Below, in pieces: positions 8,152-16,163 of a stretch of 54,039 bases of DNA. Numbering within the stretch: the first letter of the stretch is position 1; the number at the start of each line of letters is the position of its first letter. The DNA comes from Acidobacteriota bacterium (lineage in GTDB: Bacteria; Acidobacteriota; UBA6911): contig JAAYCX010000063.1 of the NCBI GenBank assembly GCA_012729555.1, positions 1 through 54,039 on the forward strand, in the 5' to 3' direction. A program made the position numbers and the translations under genes. The notes under the pieces are model-generated. The model ran no database searches. It saw nothing but the letters and a program-made list of their open reading frames with translations, and was not told where the DNA came from.

Positions 8152-9144
8152 ATGACCTGGTTTGAAACACTCACCGGCTTTTCCGAGCAATCCCCGCGGC
8201 AGGTCCGGACCAATCTGTCCGTTGACGGTAATACCCTGAAATCGCACGTGAACGGGAGGGCATGGGTTTGCGGTGAACTCGAAACCCCTTCCCTGGCGGA
8301 GTTGCGGGAACGGGCCCGGTCGGGTGGCCGCGGATCGGGGCGATCGTCGGTGCGGGAGGTCGTTGCCGATGTCCGGCATCTGCATGTGGACGAAGCCAAT
8401 GCGGGAGCGCTGTTTCAGGTCGCCTCCCAGTTCAACCTCCTGGAGATGGTGGCTCCGGGAGTGACGCCGGAGCAGGGGGTCGGGATCTACGAGCAGGACC
8501 GCACCCAGGGGCCGGCATGCGCCATCGCGGCGGGCGCCGGTACCATCTATCGAAACTATTTTGTCCCGGTCGACGGACAGGTGGGCCAGTCCGCGGACAA
8601 CCAGATCGATTGCCTTGCGGGTGTCGCGGCGGCGCTCGGGAATTCCGGGAATCGACTACTCGAGATGGTCAACGGCTACGCCATGGCGTCGCACGACGGA
8701 TTGGTCGAGATTGCGGGAAAGCTGCGGGCGTCCGGCGAGGGGGAGAGGGACAGGATACGCCAAAGGCTCCGGATCGGCATTCAGTGGAACACCCAGGTAA
8801 CCCAGAACGACTGCCGGCACCTGGTCACGCAAGCCTACTGTTCCGCCTTGCCGGTGGCCTATGCGCGGCATGCGCCGGAACTCTGGGAGGACTTTGCGCG
8901 GCTCGTACTGGAGGCGGCCTATGAGGCGACCCTCTGTGCCGCGGTCTGCAATGCGGAGAGAAATGGCGACAGCAGGGTCTTTCTGACCCATCTGGGCGGG
9001 GGGGCGTTCGGGAACGAAACCGATTGGATCCTCGGCGCCATCGATCGTGCCCTGAATCTCTACGAGGATGCCGGCCTGGACGTGGCCATCGTAAGCTATG
9101 GCAGACCCAGCCCGCGCGTAAAGGATTGCGGTAGGGCAAGTTAG
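8152..9144 (+). CDS. uncharacterised protein, macrodomain-like
   Basis: This gives 330 residues. I recognise conserved blocks but not a named family: ASQFNLLEMV, GIYEQDRTQGPACAIAAGAG, TIYRNYFV, WNTQVTQ and VFLTHLGGGAFGN. The last block, followed by WILGAIDRAL and a final strand VAIVSYG, resembles the glycine-rich phosphate loop and last strand of macrodomain or PARG-like ADP-ribose-binding folds, and ASQFNLLEM could be the equivalent of the N-terminal ligand loop. By that analogy it may bind or hydrolyse ADP-ribose derivatives, which is inference. The ATG at 8152 is preceded by GGGGGT; a GTG at 8137 is the alternative. It follows the kinase gene by 75 bases. Confidence 0.6.
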   Translation: MTWFETLTGFSEQSPRQVRTNLSVDGNTLKSHVNGRAWVCGELETPSLAELRERARSGGRGSGRSSVREVVADVRHLHVDEANAGALFQVASQFNLLEMVAPGVTPEQGVGIYEQDRTQGPACAIAAGAGTIYRNYFVPVDGQVGQSADNQIDCLAGVAAALGNSGNRLLEMVNGYAMASHDGLVEIAGKLRASGEGERDRIRQRLRIGIQWNTQVTQNDCRHLVTQAYCSALPVAYARHAPELWEDFARLVLEAAYEATLCAAVCNAERNGDSRVFLTHLGGGAFGNETDWILGAIDRALNLYEDAGLDVAIVSYGRPSPRVKDCGRAS

Positions 9145-9201
9145 GGAGACGTCCATGAGGAGACCTGTCGTTCGCATATCGCTGATCGTCGCGCTGGCGC
9201 C

Positions 9202-9241
9202 TTGACGCACCCTGCGCCTGAGGGATATACTATGGATATAC
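9202..9241 (+). promoter_or_regulatory. mazEF promoter with overlapping direct repeats
   Basis: A sigma70-type promoter reads TTGACG (9202-9207), 18 bases, TATACT (9226-9231). GGATATAC occurs twice, at 9223-9230 and 9234-9241, with an 11 base period and overlapping the -10 element. This is a good candidate operator for autoregulation by MazE or the MazEF complex, as known for other mazEF loci. Confidence 0.55.
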
Positions 9242-9254
9242 ATGGGGGCGGGTC

Positions 9255-9503
9255 ATGGTCACTAAAATCCAGAAGTGGGGAAATAGTCATGGATTGCGTC
9301 TGTCCAGGCAGGTGCTTGAAGACGCCCGGCTTTCCCCGGGCGAAAGCGTCGAAGTCACCGTCCGGGACGGCCTGATTGTCATCGCTCCGGCAAGACGGGT
9401 TCGGGGAAGACTCAATCTGGAAGAGCTCGTGTCACGCATACCCGAGGACTACAGGGCCGAAGAACTGGATTGGGGCAGCCCTGCAGGCGGAGAGGTCTGG
9501 TAA
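9255..9503 (+). CDS. mazE: MazE-type antitoxin (AbrB fold)
   Basis: This gives 82 residues. The N-terminal half is the swapped-hairpin AbrB/MazE DNA-binding domain (KIQKWGNSHGLRLSRQVLEDARL, with key residues KWGNS, LRL and the VEV..RDGLIVI strand pair). The acidic C-terminal tail (ELVSRIPEDYRAEELDWG) is the part that blocks MazF in characterised pairs. The TTGACG/TATACT promoter and its direct repeats lie just upstream. The stop codon is directly followed by the toxin start, giving coupled translation. Confidence 0.9.
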   Translation: MVTKIQKWGNSHGLRLSRQVLEDARLSPGESVEVTVRDGLIVIAPARRVRGRLNLEELVSRIPEDYRAEELDWGSPAGGEVW

Positions 9504-9839
9504 GTGAAGGCCCATATCCCCCAGAAGGGCGATTTCATCGCCGTCACGTTCGATCCCCAGGCGGGGCATGAACAGAAGGGACGTCGTCCCGCCCTGGTGG
9601 TGAGCAATACCCTGTTCAACGAACGGACGGGTCTGGCCATCGTATGTCCGCTCACCACGACCGACCGTGGTTACCCTTTTCATGTGGCGATCATCCGTAA
9701 CCCCGATGTCAAAGGATTCGTGATGGTGGAGCAGGTCAAGTCCATCGATTATCGTGCGCGTCAGGTGAAGCTCATCGGAAAGGCATCGGACGAGCTTCTG
9801 GGTGAAGTCCTGGCGCTACTCGATGCCTGCATCTACTGA
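9504..9839 (+). CDS. mazF: MazF/PemK-family mRNA interferase toxin
   Basis: This gives 111 residues of the PemK/MazF fold. GDFIAVTFDP at the N terminus and GRRPALVVSN carry the conserved Gly, Arg and Pro positions. VCPLTTTDRGYPFHV and FVMVEQVKSIDYRAR give the second conserved block; the Ser/Thr in TTT and the Arg in GRRP are where catalytic residues lie in the family. Family members cleave mRNA at short motifs, and the cut motif here cannot be predicted. The start is a GTG immediately after the mazE stop, with no intergenic base, so translation should depend on mazE. The 129 bases downstream show no gene. Confidence 0.9.
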   Translation: MKAHIPQKGDFIAVTFDPQAGHEQKGRRPALVVSNTLFNERTGLAIVCPLTTTDRGYPFHVAIIRNPDVKGFVMVEQVKSIDYRARQVKLIGKASDELLGEVLALLDACIY

Positions 9840-9968
9840 AGGTCGATCGGCTGTGCCCGTCACGGCGCGGAAGACACTTCGCCGCCAAGGTCGAACGGGG
9901 GGCGCACCGGCGGGGGAGGTCCGGGACCGGGGTATGGATGGCGCCTCCGTATCGGGAGAAGACCATCC

Positions 9969-10346
9969 ATGAAACGCAGCCGGGGTGCCGCCGGGAGCAT
10001 CGACGAGTACATTGCCGGCTTTCCGCCCGAGGTGCGGGAGGCGCTGCGGCAGATACGCGCCACGATTCGGGAGGCCGCCCCGGATGCCGAGGAAGCGATC
10101 CGATACGGGATCCCGACCTTCGTCCTGAAGGGGAACCTCGTGCACTTTGCCGCGTTCAAGGAGCATATCGGGTTCTATCCCACGCCCTCGGCGATCCGGG
10201 AATTCGAGCGGGAGTTGTCCCCGTATCCTCGAGCCAAGGGCTCGGTGCGCTTTGCCATCGACCAACCGATGCCCCTGAGCCTGATCCGGAAGATGGTGGC
10301 GTTCCGGGTGGAGGAAATTGTCGGGGTCTCGGGCTCCGGACGATAG
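9969..10346 (+). CDS. DUF1801 (YdhG-like) protein
   Basis: This gives 125 residues matching DUF1801. The features are SIDEYIAGFPPEVREALRQIR, then DAEEAIRYGIPTF, HFAAFKEHIGFYP and GSVRFAIDQPMPLSLIRKMV; named relatives include YdhG and a proposed iron-chaperone-like protein, but function is not firmly established. It leads a run of three co-oriented genes with the GNAT and toroid genes. Confidence 0.85.
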   Translation: MKRSRGAAGSIDEYIAGFPPEVREALRQIRATIREAAPDAEEAIRYGIPTFVLKGNLVHFAAFKEHIGFYPTPSAIREFERELSPYPRAKGSVRFAIDQPMPLSLIRKMVAFRVEEIVGVSGSGR

Positions 10347-10369
10347 CCGGGCGCGGAAGAGGGGATATT

Positions 10370-10885
10370 GTGGAAATGGATACCGGACGTCTGAGGATTA
10401 TTCCTTTTAGCGAGGAAATCATTCAGGCCGCGATGGAGCGGGACCGGGAACGGCTGACCGCGTTGGGCATCGGTGCCGACGAGGAATGGCCGGAACCGGA
10501 TCTGGTCGAAGCCTTGCCGCATTTCCGGCGACTGATCAGGGATCACGGGGTCACGGGATTCAACGGCTGGTTGATCCTCGACCGACGGACTCGGGAAATC
10601 GTCGGGAGCCTGGGGTTTATCGGCGAGCCGGACGAGAAGGGTTCGATCGAAATCGGGTTCGGCATTGTCCCGGGCAAAAGGGGTCAGGGGTACTGCGAGG
10701 AAGCGGCACGCGCCCTCATGGGGTGGGCCGAAGGCCGGCCGGGTGTCCGGTGGATCACGGCCCGCTGCGGCGAGGACAACGGGAAATCGATCGGGTTATT
10801 GAGGAAGCTCGGCTTCAGGGAAATCGGCCGGGAAGATGCGCTGATTGAATGGAAATGGGGCGGTCGCGAGGGGGAGGTTTCATGA
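10370..10885 (+). CDS. GNAT-family N-acetyltransferase
   Basis: This gives 171 residues of the RimJ/RimL-like GNAT type. Acetyl-CoA binding is shown by IEIGFGIVPGKRGQGYCEEAARAL (motif A core GKRGQGY) and by ITARCGEDNGKSIGLLRKLGFRE (motif B, with the NxxSIxLLxKLGF pattern). The acceptor could be a protein N terminus or a small molecule. The GTG at 10370 has AGAGGGG five bases before it; an ATG two codons later is the alternative start. Its stop overlaps the next gene's start in ATGA, so the two are translationally coupled. Confidence 0.85.
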   Translation: MEMDTGRLRIIPFSEEIIQAAMERDRERLTALGIGADEEWPEPDLVEALPHFRRLIRDHGVTGFNGWLILDRRTREIVGSLGFIGEPDEKGSIEIGFGIVPGKRGQGYCEEAARALMGWAEGRPGVRWITARCGEDNGKSIGLLRKLGFREIGREDALIEWKWGGREGEVS

Positions 10886-11907
10886 CTCTGGAGGATTCGC
10901 TCTGCGGCGACAAAAACCCGGTGGTCGCCTACCGGGCGCGGCGGCTGCTGGCCGGCGACCCGGAAGGTTCTCCGGGGATGCGGCGGCTGCGCCGGGCGAT
11001 CGGATCGTCCGATATGGCGCACAGCCTTCTGCGGGCGCTCGAGATGGAGCGGTTCAACCCTTACCGGAAGTGGCAGGGGCCGCACTGGACCCTCTACTCG
11101 CTGGCCGAAATCGGGTACCCGGCCGGGGACCTACGGCTGCTCCCGCTCAGGCGGCGGGTGATGGAGTGGATGTTCGCGCCGGCTTTCCTGAAGCCGCCCT
11201 GCAGCCTGATCCTCCCCGAACAGCCGGAGCGGCCGCGGCGCTGCGCCTCGATGGAGGGGAACGCCATCTGGGCGCAGCTCCTCCTGGGCATCGTGGACGA
11301 GGAGCGGGTGCCGCTGCTGGTCGACCGCCTGGTCCGGTTTCAGTGGCCCGACGGGGGATGGAATTGCGACAAGCGCACGGCGGCGCATACCTCCTCGGTG
11401 CAGGAGACGCTGATCCCGCTCCGGGGACTGGCGCTCTGGGCCCGCACCCGGGGGGATGCGCGGGCGGCGGAGGCCGCCGGGCGCGCGGCGGAATTCCTTC
11501 TCGGGAAACGGCTGCTCTGGCGCCGGCGGGACGGCGCCCCGATCGTGCCCGACTGGGGCGGCCCCGTCGACAGGATCCACTACCCCATCCGCTTCTACGA
11601 CCTGCTCGGAGCCCTCGTCGTGATGGCGGAACTGGGGAGGATCCGCGACCCGCGCTGCCGCGACCCCCTCGACCTGCTCGAGAGCAAGCGGCTCGAGGAC
11701 GGCACCTTTCCGGTCGAATGGACCAATGTCAAAAGGGCGGAGCGGATCGAGAGCCGCGGCACCTACGCCGACTGGGGCGGCGTCCACAAGAGGAAGGGAA
11801 ACCCGTTCGTCACCGTGGACGCGCTTTACGTGCTCAGGGAAGCGGGACGGACGTCAGAACGCCGCTCGGGGTCAGCACGAAGTCCATCCTCACGTCCGCC
11901 TCGTTGA
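10882..11907 (+). CDS. alpha/alpha-toroid repeat protein (prenyltransferase/squalene cyclase-like)
   Basis: This gives 341 residues. Repeats typical of the terpene cyclase/prenyltransferase barrel are visible: FQWPDGGWNCD (a QW-type motif), LEDGTFPVEWTN, and a Trp-rich helical repeat pattern around WTLYSLAEIGYP and WAQLLLGIV. There is no DXDD or DDXX cyclase signature that I can find and no signal peptide, so it is more likely a soluble repeat protein or an unknown enzyme than a true squalene cyclase. It starts in an ATGA overlap with the GNAT gene. Its last 74 bases overlap the convergent 5-formyl-THF cyclo-ligase gene, and the Ser/Arg-rich C terminus lies in that overlap. Confidence 0.7.
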   Translation: MTLEDSLCGDKNPVVAYRARRLLAGDPEGSPGMRRLRRAIGSSDMAHSLLRALEMERFNPYRKWQGPHWTLYSLAEIGYPAGDLRLLPLRRRVMEWMFAPAFLKPPCSLILPEQPERPRRCASMEGNAIWAQLLLGIVDEERVPLLVDRLVRFQWPDGGWNCDKRTAAHTSSVQETLIPLRGLALWARTRGDARAAEAAGRAAEFLLGKRLLWRRRDGAPIVPDWGGPVDRIHYPIRFYDLLGALVVMAELGRIRDPRCRDPLDLLESKRLEDGTFPVEWTNVKRAERIESRGTYADWGGVHKRKGNPFVTVDALYVLREAGRTSERRSGSARSPSSRPPR

Positions 11908-12460
11908 CCGGCACATGATCGACGACCTGGAAATCGTGGCAGGTGCCGATGGCCAGGGGACGGCGCGGAGGATCGATCGCGGCAAGGAAGTGGTCGTAAT
12001 GCCCCTTGCCCCGCCCCAGGCGCGACCCGGCGCGGTCGAACGCCAGTCCCGGCAGGAGCATGACGTCGATGTCCGTGCCGGCGATCGGGGGGGACAGGAG
12101 CGTCGGCTCGTACAGGCCATAGGCGCCGAGCGCAAAATCGGAGACCTCCGCCGCGGTGTAGAATCCCATCCGGTCCTCGCGGAAGGCGGGAAAGCAGCAC
12201 ACGATTCCGGCCCGGGCGAACTCGGGGAGGCACGGGATGAAGTCGGGCTCCCCGCCGTCGGACACGTACAGCGCCACGACCGACCCGGGGCCGGGCGCAG
12301 CGATGGGGGGGCGGCCCGACAGGAGGGTATCGATGATCCCGCGGCCGGCCTCCATCCGCTCGCCGGGCGGGACGGCCGCACGCAGCGCGCGCATCTTCCT
12401 GCGCAGCTCCCGTTTTTGCTCCTGAATCGACTCGATCATGACCATGCCTGTAACTTCCAT
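11834..12460 (-). CDS. 5-formyltetrahydrofolate cyclo-ligase
   Basis: This gives 208 residues. The enzyme converts 5-formyl-THF to 5,10-methenyl-THF with ATP and returns a storage folate to the one-carbon pool. Signatures are the N-terminal KRELRRKMRALR, VALYVSDGGEPDF, and the C-terminal block DVMLLPGLAFDRAGSRLGRGKGHYDHFL, whose LGRGKGHYD part is the nucleotide-binding motif. The start at 12460 is chosen because GGAGGGG stands directly before it; the frame is open to 12505. It relates metabolically to the formate-THF ligase at 29748 and to folK at 43602. Confidence 0.9.
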   Translation of the reverse strand: MEVTGMVMIESIQEQKRELRRKMRALRAAVPPGERMEAGRGIIDTLLSGRPPIAAPGPGSVVALYVSDGGEPDFIPCLPEFARAGIVCCFPAFREDRMGFYTAAEVSDFALGAYGLYEPTLLSPPIAGTDIDVMLLPGLAFDRAGSRLGRGKGHYDHFLAAIDPPRRPLAIGTCHDFQVVDHVPVNEADVRMDFVLTPSGVLTSVPLP

Positions 12461-12559
12461 TGCCCCTCCCGCCCCAATCTTTGGGCAAAAGGCGGTCGTA
12501 GTCAAGACCGGGCGGCATCGTGAAGAGGGTTCGAAGCCGCGGACTTTGCCGCTCCGTGA

Positions 12560-14968
12560 TCATCGCAGCTCGAGGGTGATCTCCGCCGGCTCGAGCCCGG
12601 GGGAGGTGAAGCGGACCCGGGCGGTCCCATTGGTCCCCGTGGCCTGGAGATAGGCCGTCATCTTCCCCTGGAACGCCTTCTGCCGGTTGTCGGTGTAGTC
12701 GCCCATGTCGGTCGGGTCGGACGCTTCCAGCCCGAGCAGCCGGACCGGGCCGGAGGGGGCGCAGGTGATCTCGTTGCCGGCTTCCAGGACGGTTCTTCCC
12801 TGGTCGTCGACGATCCGGAGGGCTACCAGGGCGGTGCCGCGCGCGGCCGCTACGGGGCCGTTGAGGGGAACGGCCCGGACGGCGCGGGGCGGGCCGGTGG
12901 TCTCGAGCGCGTGGCGCGCCCTTTCGCGCCCGGCGACGGAACCCACCGACTCCAGTTTCCCGGGGCGCCACACGACGTCCCAGGAGAGGTAGCCGTTGTC
13001 GTCGTCGCGCGCCTTTTCCGGGCCGAGTCCGCGCCCGTCGAGGAGGAGGCGGGCCGAATCGCAATTGGTATAGCAGATCACGGTGACCTCGTCCCCCTCC
13101 CGGTAGTTCCAGACCGGGGGGGCGTCGGTGGCCGAAAAGCGGGCGCCCCTCGGGAAGGTGCCGCAGTAGATCATCGGCTGGTCCGACCAGAGGCTCTCCC
13201 GGAAGAAGGCGCGGGGCTTCTTGTCGCCCGCCAGGTCGAGCAGCCCGGAGGTGAAGCCGCGCGAGGGCCAGCGGTGCGCCTCCCCGAGGTAATCGATCCC
13301 GGTCCATAGGAACTGGCCGAAGATGAAGGCCTGGTCGCGCACCGCCTTCCAGGCGTCCAGCGAGTGGCCGGTCTCGCTCCCGTAGAGCACCCGCTCGGGA
13401 TAGCGGGCGTGGTCCGCGGCGTAACGGTTTTCGCTGTAGTTGTAGCCGGCCACGTCGAGGGCCGCGGGGTATTCCGTCTCGTTCGACATCACCGGTCCCG
13501 CCAGCCCGGCGGTGACGGGCCGGGAAGGGTCCCATTTCCGCACCACGGCCGCCAGGCGCCGGGCGATGGCCCCCAGCCGGTCGGCGTGGGGCTGTGCGGG
13601 CTTATAGCCCGGGGCGTGCTGCTGCCCGATCCCCTCCCGGTCGAGGATGGGGTGGGAGTAGGGGTCGTTGGGGTAGTCGACCTCGTTTCCGATGCTCCAC
13701 ATGAAGACCGAGGGGTGGTTGCGGTCGCGCAGGACCAGGTCGCCGAGGTCCCGCTCCCCCCACTCGTCGAAAAATGAGGCGGGGCCCTCGAACCCGGGGG
13801 TGCCCACGTTCCACCCTTCGAGCCATTTTTTCTTGGGGAACTCCCACTCGTCGAAAGCTTCGTCCATGACGAGGAGGCCCATCTCGTCGCACAGGTCGTA
13901 CAGGAGGGGGGCGTGGGGGTTGTGGCTGGTCCGGATGGCGTTGCACCCGAGCGCTTTCAGGGTTTCGAGGCGGTGGGCCCACACTTCGCGGGGGACGGCC
14001 GATCCCAGGGTCCCGGCGTCGTGGTGGAGGCACACCCCCTTGATCTTCATGTTTTTCCCGTTCAGGAAGAAACCTTTGTCGGGGTCGAAGGCAAAGGTGC
14101 GGAGGCCCACGCGGGTGACGCCCCGGTCGGCGACGCGCTCCCCCTCCTTCACCGTGGTCTGCAGGCGGTAGAGGTAGGGATCCTCCACCGACCAGGGGCG
14201 GGGGCGCGCGATTTCAAGTTCCTGGACGAGGCGTTCGCTCCCCCCGGCGGGCAGGGTGACTTTGGAGCCGTGCCGGGCGGCCACGGTCCGGTCGTGGCGG
14301 GCGAGTTCCTGGACGACCGTGACGGTGCGCGCGCGGCCGGTGGAGTTTTCGAGCGTGGTTTCCACGGTGACGGCCGATTGAGCGCCGCCGAGAGTGCGGG
14401 TGGTGCAGTAGACGCCCCAGGGGGCGATGTGGACCGGGTCGGCGAAGCGGAGCCAGACGTCGCGGTAGATGCCGGAGCCGGTGTACCAGCGGGAGTCGGC
14501 CGATTCGGAGTGGTCGACGCGCACGGCGACCGTGTTGGTGCCCCCGGGAGTGACGAAGGGGGTGATATCGTGGTATACGGGCACGTAGCCGCTCGGCCGC
14601 ATCCCCAGGGAGGAGCCGTTGACGAAGATCTCCCCGTTGCGGTAGATCCCCTCGAAATGGAGAAACACCATCTGTCCCTTCCGCTCGGCCGGAATGTCGA
14701 TGGTTCTGCGGTACCAGCCGACCCCGCCGGGGAGGTAGCCCGTGGCGCTCGCGAGCGCAGGGGAATAGGGCCCCTCGACGCTCCAGTCATGCGGGAGGTC
14801 CACCCGGCGCCAGCCGGAGTCGTCGAACGCGGGGGCCTCCGCCCCGGCCGGGTCTCCCTTGAAGAAGAGCCAGCCGTCGTTGATCTTTTGGAGGTTCGCG
14901 GACACCTCCCCCGAAACGGTCGAGAAGGAAAGGGAGGCGATGAAAAGGAAAGGGAGCAGTTTTTTCAT
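12560..14968 (-). CDS. secreted glycoside hydrolase family 2 beta-galactosidase-type
   Basis: This gives 802 residues with a signal peptide (MKKLLPFLFIASLSFSTVSG). The sequence runs sugar-binding jelly roll (about 25-190, with PHDWSVEGPY and GIYRNGEIFVNG), immunoglobulin-like domain (190-290), TIM barrel (290-590), then C-terminal beta domains of the DUF4982 type. The acid/base Glu lies in SIGNEVDYP and the nucleophile Glu in LYGSETGHS; the GH2 feature AIRTSHNPHAP is also present. It should cleave beta-galactosides or related plant or host glycans in the periplasm or outside the cell. The exact sugar is not predictable. It stands alone on this strand, with no polysaccharide-utilisation partners beside it. 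Confidence 0.9.
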   Translation of the reverse strand: MKKLLPFLFIASLSFSTVSGEVSANLQKINDGWLFFKGDPAGAEAPAFDDSGWRRVDLPHDWSVEGPYSPALASATGYLPGGVGWYRRTIDIPAERKGQMVFLHFEGIYRNGEIFVNGSSLGMRPSGYVPVYHDITPFVTPGGTNTVAVRVDHSESADSRWYTGSGIYRDVWLRFADPVHIAPWGVYCTTRTLGGAQSAVTVETTLENSTGRARTVTVVQELARHDRTVAARHGSKVTLPAGGSERLVQELEIARPRPWSVEDPYLYRLQTTVKEGERVADRGVTRVGLRTFAFDPDKGFFLNGKNMKIKGVCLHHDAGTLGSAVPREVWAHRLETLKALGCNAIRTSHNPHAPLLYDLCDEMGLLVMDEAFDEWEFPKKKWLEGWNVGTPGFEGPASFFDEWGERDLGDLVLRDRNHPSVFMWSIGNEVDYPNDPYSHPILDREGIGQQHAPGYKPAQPHADRLGAIARRLAAVVRKWDPSRPVTAGLAGPVMSNETEYPAALDVAGYNYSENRYAADHARYPERVLYGSETGHSLDAWKAVRDQAFIFGQFLWTGIDYLGEAHRWPSRGFTSGLLDLAGDKKPRAFFRESLWSDQPMIYCGTFPRGARFSATDAPPVWNYREGDEVTVICYTNCDSARLLLDGRGLGPEKARDDDNGYLSWDVVWRPGKLESVGSVAGRERARHALETTGPPRAVRAVPLNGPVAAARGTALVALRIVDDQGRTVLEAGNEITCAPSGPVRLLGLEASDPTDMGDYTDNRQKAFQGKMTAYLQATGTNGTARVRFTSPGLEPAEITLELR

Positions 14969-15067
14969 AAGTATCCCGGTGCTCTAAGGGGCTGAACACT
15001 TCGCGCCACTCTAATCGAACCGGGCCGGGATATTCAAGGATCTCCTGCGGTGCTTCGACCGACGGGG

Positions 15068-15250
15068 TTATTTCCGGCGCCGCGCGATCTTCACGCCGAA
15101 CACCAGCGCGACGATCATCAGCAGGAGGCCCATGAGCGCCGCGCCCGGCGCGTCGTCGGTCTCCCCGACATAGATTCCGGCGGCGGCGATGGCCAGGCCG
15201 ACGACGGCAAGGCCGGAAGCCATGACCAGGTTCCTGACCGGGTACTTCAT
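15068..15250 (-). CDS. 60-residue two-helix membrane protein
   Basis: This small protein begins MKYPVRNLVMASGLAVVGLA and has two hydrophobic segments (residues 8-26 and 36-54) joined by a short acidic loop GETDDAPG. It ends in the basic KIARRRK, so both termini are probably cytoplasmic. The ATG at 15250 has an AAAGG-type RBS; the longer frame up to 15352 would overlap the toxin-antitoxin promoter and is not favoured. No family is recognised. The 99 bases between it and the glycosidase start show no gene. Confidence 0.6.
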   Translation of the reverse strand: MKYPVRNLVMASGLAVVGLAIAAAGIYVGETDDAPGAALMGLLLMIVALVFGVKIARRRK

Positions 15251-15328
15251 AAGTACGCCTTTCAAAGGGATCCTCTCCCGCACCGGGTTGCATCGACAAT
15301 TATAAGGGAGTTTGCCAGATAGAACGGT

Positions 15329-15375
15329 GTTGGAAATATTGACGACAAACAAGGCGTGTTGGTATAATTTCCAAC
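15329..15375 (+). promoter_or_regulatory. tumE/tumA promoter and inverted-repeat operator, near-leaderless
   Basis: The promoter reads TTGACG (15339-15344), 18 bases, TATAAT (15363-15368), close to consensus. GTTGGAAAT (15329-15337) is the exact complement of ATTTCCAAC (15367-15375). A tighter palindrome, GTTGG (15358-15362) with CCAAC (15371-15375), brackets the -10 box. The toxin ATG starts at 15376, about where transcription should begin, so the mRNA would be leaderless or almost so. Confidence 0.7.
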
Positions 15376-15672
15376 ATGAAGGCCGTCGAGTTGGTCCGGA
15401 ACAGGATTGTGCTCGCCGAAAACAGGTTTGCCGAGATGGTCCTTTGGCATCTGGTCAGGCCTTTGCCCGGTTCCGGGCATGTTTTCAGATATCGCCTGGC
15501 CTATGTGGTTGACGAGATTTGCGTGCTTCGCTACGACAACGAGAGTGGGAAGGGCGACCACCGGCACTGGGGCGGGCGGGAATTGGATTACAAATTCGTG
15601 AATCCCGAAAAACTTCTGGCGGACTTCAGGGCCGACATAGAGAGGTGGAATCATGAAAACGGTTATTCTTGA
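15376..15672 (+). CDS. tumE: TumE-family toxin (DUF6516)
   Basis: This gives 98 residues. The conserved core is MVLWHLVRPLPGSGHVFRY, then VLRYDNESGKGDHRH, whose YDNE.GKGDHRH block is the family hallmark, and LLADFRADIE near the C terminus. Toxins of this type form a pair with a downstream HTH protein, the reverse of the usual antitoxin-first order. The target is not known to me with confidence. The start codon directly abuts a palindrome over the -10 box and has no Shine-Dalgarno. The 3' end overlaps the antitoxin gene by 20 bases. Confidence 0.8.
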   Translation: MKAVELVRNRIVLAENRFAEMVLWHLVRPLPGSGHVFRYRLAYVVDEICVLRYDNESGKGDHRHWGGRELDYKFVNPEKLLADFRADIERWNHENGYS

Positions 15673-16000
15673 TGTCAAGCTCCCGGGCGACGCCATGGCT
15701 GAATTCTCCGCAGCCTGGAAGGGCAACAGGCAACAGAAGGCGGACCGAATCAGTTTTGCCTCGCCGGAACTGTTGTGGAAAGTGCTCACGGCCAAGCGCT
15801 GGGAGTTGCTCAAGGCGCTTTGCGGGGCAGGTCCCCTGTCCATACGGGAAGCGGCGCGGCGGGTCGAACGGGATGTCAAGGGTGTTCACGGGGACGTCGT
15901 CGCGTTGATCGGGGCGGGTCTGATTCGGCGCACGGACAGCGGACGCATTGAATTCCCCTATGAGGCGATCAAGGTGGAGTTCGTCCTGCGGGCAGCCTGA
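15653..16000 (+). CDS. tumA: TumA-type antitoxin, HVO_A0114-family HTH protein
   Basis: This gives 115 residues. A central winged helix-turn-helix (LLWKVLTAKRWELLKAL, then GPLSIREAARRVERDVKGVHGDV, then LIGAGLIRRTDSGRIEF) follows a short N-terminal strand region. This pattern fits the HVO_A0114 family, the usual partner of DUF6516 toxins. It should bind the inverted repeats at 15329-15375 and also neutralise the toxin. Translation is coupled to the toxin gene by a 20 base overlap. The 163 bases downstream contain no gene. Confidence 0.8.
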   Translation: MKTVILDVKLPGDAMAEFSAAWKGNRQQKADRISFASPELLWKVLTAKRWELLKALCGAGPLSIREAARRVERDVKGVHGDVVALIGAGLIRRTDSGRIEFPYEAIKVEFVLRAA

Positions 16001-16163
16001 GCGGGCCCTTCCCGTAACTTCGCGCCTGCGGCTCCGGTTATGGATTCCGGGGGAGGCTGGGGCCGTCCCTGTCTTTCGTTGCTTTCGGCCCGATCTCGAG
16101 TATGATGGTCGCGAAACAGCCCTGAAACCGTTTTAAACTTACTGCCTGACAAGGAGGAATCTT

